Below the pieces are notes generated by a model, which worked only from the letters and a program-made list of their open reading frames with translations, had not been told where the DNA came from and searched no databases. 64,000 bases of DNA. Origin: Rallus limicola. Lineage: Eukaryota; Chordata; Aves; Gruiformes; Rallidae. Shown piece after piece: positions 60,101 to 64,000 of this stretch. Position 1 is the first letter of the stretch, and each line of letters starts with the position of its first letter. The position numbers and the translations under genes were made by a program. The stretch spans positions 23,283,015 to 23,347,014 of the forward strand of contig JAKCOZ010000012.1 in the NCBI GenBank assembly GCA_022605955.1, given 5' to 3'.

Positions 60101-62451
60101 CTAAAATCACCCCGTTGGTGGTGGGTATGGAAGCATCCCATTCATACCAGCTACAGAACAAACCTTACAGCAGGCATAGGTGTGGCCAGCTGGGCACCAG
60201 GAAGCACTGGTTGGTAGCCTTAAGGTTTTCACCAACAGTAATATGCTTGAAAGGATCACAGCCAAATTCAGAATGGGAAGAACAGTACAGAATACTGCTC
60301 TTCAGACTGAGAGAAAGCAGCAGGGTCTGAAATCCAAGCACTCATTCACACTGAAAATCCTGGTCCCACCTTCTAAATGGATTTGATTTGTCCTTGGTTT
60401 CTTTCATTGCTTGCTGCAGCCCAAATCCCTATGCAGGGCTGCTCACTGAATGAAGAAAACTCACTGAAGAGAGAGAAGTCATGCTACCAATTTAACCTGC
60501 ACACATGCTGTCTAGCAAGCAATGCTCTTTCATGTAGATCTTTTATGAAAGATGAAAAATCATAATATCTTTCTTCAGACAACTGCTGATGTGGGTTCTC
60601 CTTATAGCAAGGGAAAACCACTTGTTTGGGAAACTACTTTTCTTCAGAGCCAGGAGTCCAAGGGCTCAGGTTGTGAGCAGCCCAGAGGACAGGTCTGTCC
60701 CAGAGGACAGGTCTGTCACTCACAGGAGGTACCCATCTCTGATGGGATACAAAACGATGGGACTGTTCAAAACCCACTGCTTGGAGCATGGAGCCACAGT
60801 AGCAGTGCAGCCAACAACCAGGCCCTGAAGCAGGACAGACCCTGATGTAAATAATGAAAGTGCAGATCACTTGCTAAACCCTCTACCTATCTGCTGGACA
60901 AAGCATTATTGATGTAGCTCATTTGTGATAAATCCCCTCAAAAGAAAACTGACTGAACTTAGGTCAGTATGCCAGTGTACTGGGAGACCTTATGCACTGG
61001 AGAAAAATCAGTGTCAGAGAACAGAGGCTGAACTGATTTTCTCCACACATTACATAGCTGTTCTTCACACTGTTGGAGCTCAACTTCATCTCACCTGATG
61101 TTTTTGTAACTGAAGAACAAACACACACATTCCTACAGGGTCCAAAATCTCTGGAAGGGAAAACTTATTTTTTCTGCTTGCATTAAAATAATGTTGGTTT
61201 TTATTCTTTTCTGAATTTTTTCAAAGAAATCAGCACTAGGATTAAAATTCAAACATAGAATCAGCCCTGCCTCAGCCCTGGAACTGGGGAAAAGAATCCC
61301 ACCTTGCTGGATGGCTATATCAAAGAGGCCAAAAAGAAACAAAAAAGTCATAAGATTAACCATATTCTTCATCCCTAAGTAGCTCTGGCAGAGCTCTCCA
61401 AGTGTAGATGGTCCCCTTAACCCTGTGAGCATGCCCCAAATGAGATGTATCAATATGCTTTTCACCTAAAACAGCAGAGACAATCTGAGATGCATAAACT
61501 GAACCTCAAAGTCCATGATGGCAGAACAGGTCCATGAGGAGGACAGATTTGAGAGCACTGACCCCATTAATCTAGAATAACTATCAAAGATCCTTTTGTT
61601 CATCTTGCTGCCCCAAACAGCACAGTGAACATGAGGGAGCTTTGAGAATAAAGATGATGAAACTACATTATTCCTGTTTCTGCTACGACACCCTCAAACA
61701 CAGTAATAGATTGCAATTGTTATTTTACCTCCAACCACAAGTGTTTTAGAATACACAATGTCCAAGTGAAACTGGCTCTTAAATACTGATGACACCTTTA
61801 CAGCTGTACTCATGAACAGAGCTGATGGATGAGGCCAGCTCATACCTGTTGCAGTAATCAACGACAGACTCTCGTGTTGTAAATAAAGCCTCTTCTCCTT
61901 TCTTTGCCTTTGCCCATTTAGAATCCAGGAGGCAATCCACAGCTTTTGAGGCTAGAGGGGAAAAAATGAATTGAAAATTAATTAAAAACGCATTAGAAGT
62001 AATGACATTTATTTTAACATTTAGTTTGCATTTCTTGAACAACATCAACCGATCAGTCAGTTCTGGTGATGTTCCACATCCTCTCAGTCTTTGAAGTAAG
62101 ACTAGCCACTCTTTGGAAGTATGTTAGTCTTGACAAATATATACTTTAAATCACAGAGGGAAGTTTATTGTGTTTACTTCAGGCTGATAAGATTAATTTT
62201 ATGGCTCTCTAATGCCTAGATAAGTTTTCTGTCAGATCAGTCTTATTAAAGCACTAATAATAAAACCAAAAGAGCCTCCCACCCCCCACAGTACAATGTT
62301 AGAAGAAGGAAAGTGTCATTCTCCAGTTAAAAGTGACCCTACCAATAAAATAATCCACTCGGTGGCCCATCATGTTGGTGGATTTCGTTGGACAGTTGAA
62401 GCGCAAGTATTTAGCGACAGCCTTCTCCTCCTTGAAAGGCTCACCCACCTC
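53673..62451 (-). CDS. SEC62: SEC62, translocation protein SEC62 (exons 2-8, 5' end off the window)
   Basis: SEC62 is an ER membrane protein that works with SEC61 and SEC63 in post-translational import and also acts as an ER-phagy receptor. Minus-strand exons are 62451-62343, 61951-61846, 59657-59447, 57909-57817, 55914-55854, 55064-54945 and 54139-53673. All are GT-AG and in phase, 1167 nt, 388 residues plus TAA. The visible protein has an N-terminal conserved domain (EVGEPFKEEKAVAKYLRFNC onward), a Lys/Glu-rich cytosolic stretch, two membrane segments around LVIAVIAATLFPLWP and LSVGAGCFVASILLLAV, and an acidic C-terminus with the LC3-binding FEMI motif. Human SEC62 is about 399 residues, so only about a dozen residues (exon 1) are missing. 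No frame damage is seen. Confidence 0.98.
54192..54460 (-). mobile_element. CR1 LINE 3'-end fragment in SEC62 intron 7
   Basis: On the plus strand it starts AAAATCATAGAATCATGGAA (terminal octamers), then GGGTTGGATGGGACC, CCATCCAACCTGGCCTTGAA, GGGCAGCCTGTTCCAGCACC and CTTAATATCTAATTTAA. This is the reverse complement of a CR1 tail, about 270 bp. Confidence 0.93.
54945..55064 (-). CDS. SEC62: SEC62 exon 7 (membrane segments)
   Basis: This exon carries IAVIAATLFPLWPAEMRVGV and YYLSVGAGCFVASILLLAV, covering the end of TM1, the short lumenal turn and the start of TM2. Acceptor TTTAG and donor GTAAGT are on the minus strand. Phase 1 at both ends. Confidence 0.97.
55854..55914 (-). CDS. SEC62: SEC62 exon 6
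   Basis: This 61-nt exon encodes VYVWIYDPVHFKTFAMGLVL and one base of the next codon. It covers the juxtamembrane region and the start of TM1. Acceptor TTGTAG, donor GTAAGT. Confidence 0.96.
57817..57909 (-). CDS. SEC62: SEC62 exon 5
   Basis: This exon has 31 codons, phase 0: DDTPGTPKKKETKRKFKLEP then HEDQVFLDGNE. It is the conserved segment before the membrane region. Acceptor TTCCTCAG, donor GTAAGA. Confidence 0.97.
58015..58032 (+). repeat. (TTG)6 microsatellite in SEC62 intron
   Basis: About six TTG units are followed by a T-rich run. Confidence 0.8.
59447..59657 (-). CDS. SEC62: SEC62 exon 4 (Lys/Glu-rich cytosolic stretch)
   Basis: This exon starts LLKKQFFHRALKVMKMK after a shared Arg codon, then a highly charged KEKEKGKAESGKEEEKKSKK-type stretch of alternating Lys and Glu. 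It ends at a GTCAGT donor. The pyrimidine-rich plus-strand frame in this place is its antisense shadow. Confidence 0.97.
60681..60716 (+). repeat. 18-bp perfect tandem duplication
   Basis: CCCAGAGGACAGGTCTGT occurs twice head to tail (60681-60698 and 60699-60716), in a SEC62 intron. Confidence 0.92.
61846..61951 (-). CDS. SEC62: SEC62 exon 3
   Basis: This exon completes an Ala codon and encodes SKAVDCLLDSKWAKAKKGEE then ALFTTRESVVDYCN. It is essentially identical to the human segment as I recall it. Acceptor CTCTAG, donor GTATGA. Confidence 0.98.
62343..62451 (-). CDS. SEC62: SEC62 exon 2
   Basis: This exon encodes EVGEPFKEEKAVAKYLRFNC and PTKSTNMMGHRVDYFI plus one base. The acceptor is GTTGCAG on the minus strand. 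The preceding exon, expected to encode the short basic N-terminus, is not visible up to 64000. Confidence 0.97.
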
Positions 62452-64000
62452 CTGCAACAGCAAAAGTGCAATATTAATAGTTTTAAACACATGGGAAAGG
62501 CACTCCTTTGGGCTCACAAAGGAGATGTTGCAAAGTCTTCATAATCATAGGGCAATGCATAAACAACAAATAAAATGTGCAAACAGGTCAAGTGGTTTTT
62601 TCCCCCTGTAACTTTCTGTCTATGTAAATTAAAAAAAAGCAGGAATTCTGAAGTTAGGTGATCTGAAGGCAGCAACTGTGAACTTAACAGCTCTGTGAAA
62701 AACAGCAAGGTAAAGGAGGAAGTGAGAGGAAAGCCCTGGGCACACAGAAAGCTGCTGAAGGCAATACAAGCTTGGATGAAGAGAGTTGTGAAGCTGAAAG
62801 CAAAGACAGAGCAAGGAACGAGCAGGTATGAAGTGACAGCAATGCAGGCATACTGACAGAAGACAAAGCAGCTTCAATTTCATGAGAAGGGGGAGACCAC
62901 CAGGCTGAAAGGAAGTTGAAAGATTTGGCTACAAAATTTCAGTACCACTGCACGCTACAAAGTGACATAAACTTCACAGTAGCAGTGAGGAGATGGAGAT
63001 TCTTCCAGTCTAGAGACCAGGAACATCAGTATGAAGCAGAACCAAGCCTGTGAAGGCCACAAGAGCCATTCTAGGAGAAGGCAGCCCTTAGCCTGCACAC
63101 ATTCATAAACTTGGTACAGGTAGGAACTGGCAGAGAAGCAGCAGAATTCAAAGATGTGTAAAACAGAAGGATGGAGATGGCCATTTTCAATTCTGTAAAA
63201 TTAGGACCTGATATTTGTGATCAGGAAAGGAAGACCTTTCTAACATTGCTGCTTATCTGGAACCAACACTTGTTACAGTACACAGACTCAGGCAAACTTC
63301 CTCAAAATTCCTTTCTTTTAATGCATAATTTTAAATTCTTTTAATGCATAATTCTTCAAATCCTCCTGCTACCTTCAGATCTGTAAGCACCAGGAGACCT
63401 TTTTCAGCCTGGCAGTACCTCTTCTGTACCCATCCTTGTCATGCCAGCCAAAGAAATAGATCACAGAAGCCACAGCACAGATTGGTGATATACAGGAATC
63501 TTCACAAGTCTAAGATTCTATTTAAAGACATAATGTTTCTAAAGGTCAATAAACATATACAACCCCCATTAATGCTTTAAAGATGTATAATCATAGCACA
63601 AGCAGCGTGTTAAGTGGAAATTCAAGGCCAGGCAGATGCTGTTACACCAGATAAAAACTCCAGGTGGTGAGAGTTGTTAAACAGTCAACTTGCAAAATAA
63701 ACTGGGTAATGAATTCCAGTTCCAAAGGAGATTGTTGCTTTTCCTACCTGAAGCCAGTTTTAAAGAGAATAATACAGACATGATACCCAAATGCCAAAAG
63801 CTCTCCATAGTTTTCAAATTCTGAGATTATTGACTTTTTAAAAGCCTAAATACTTCACATACATGCAGAAAAATGCTCTCATACTCAGCAGTTATTTCAA
63901 AAATACAAGCCAAAATTAAGGCAGATGATCCTAACAGTCCTCATATAGATTAAACAAGCTCTGTCTCTCTGCTCAATCTTGCCCCCCCCCCACTTCTTTC
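62452..64000 (-). other. SEC62: SEC62 intron 1 (partial)
   Basis: AT-rich unique sequence with no CpG island and no short basic exon, so the SEC62 promoter and exon 1 lie beyond the window. A small near-tandem repeat of TTCTTTTAATGCATAATT occurs at about 63313-63354. Open frames here look random. Confidence 0.7.

Noticed and set aside
1..64000. CRISPR arrays, tRNA or rRNA genes, bacterial operons
   Set aside because: No regularly spaced repeats, no cloverleaf or rRNA signature that I could see, and the gene structure is vertebrate.

Overview
The window is vertebrate genomic DNA, most likely from a bird. Four genes split by GT-AG introns can be read. The interspersed repeats are CR1 LINE 3' ends, and PHC3 fits in about 22 kb, which is compact compared with mammals. 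Gene order and orientation are PRKCI (-), PHC3 (+), GPR160 (-), SEC62 (-). This is the conserved order of the human 3q26.2 block, read in the opposite direction. The species cannot be fixed from the sequence alone.

Layout. 1-6520 is PRKCI intron 1 with two CR1 fragments. 6521-6600 is PRKCI coding exon 1 in a CpG island (about 5740-7430). 7430-9770 is a gene-free spacer between divergent promoters. A second CpG island (about 9780-10460) holds PHC3 exon 1. Fifteen PHC3 coding exons run to a stop at 31982-31984 and give a complete 996-residue Polycomb protein. A long AT-rich 3' UTR follows, with candidate poly(A) signals near 34.1, 34.9 and 40.4 kb. GPR160 lies tail to tail with PHC3 as one intronless coding exon (41360-42379), with a CpG island at about 43.3-44.6 kb as its probable promoter. 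44.6-53.6 kb has no confident gene. It holds CR1 fragments, an LTR-like remnant, a diverged unnamed repeat pair, a strong hairpin cluster and several spliceable open segments of uncertain status. From 53673 to 62451 the minus strand carries seven SEC62 exons, including the stop. SEC62 exon 1 and its promoter lie beyond the right edge.

Roles. The four genes do not form one pathway. PRKCI is an atypical protein kinase C of cell polarity. PHC3 is a subunit of canonical PRC1 with an FCS zinc finger and a polymerising SAM domain. GPR160 is an orphan seven-helix receptor. SEC62 is an ER membrane protein of post-translational translocation and ER-phagy. I found no CRISPR array, operon or other evident novel system. 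The items most worth a second look are the small PHC3 start exon, the overlapping upstream ORFs of GPR160, an 18-nt insertion in the PHC3 linker, the 46.9 kb hairpins, and the unresolved 45-50.6 kb interval.
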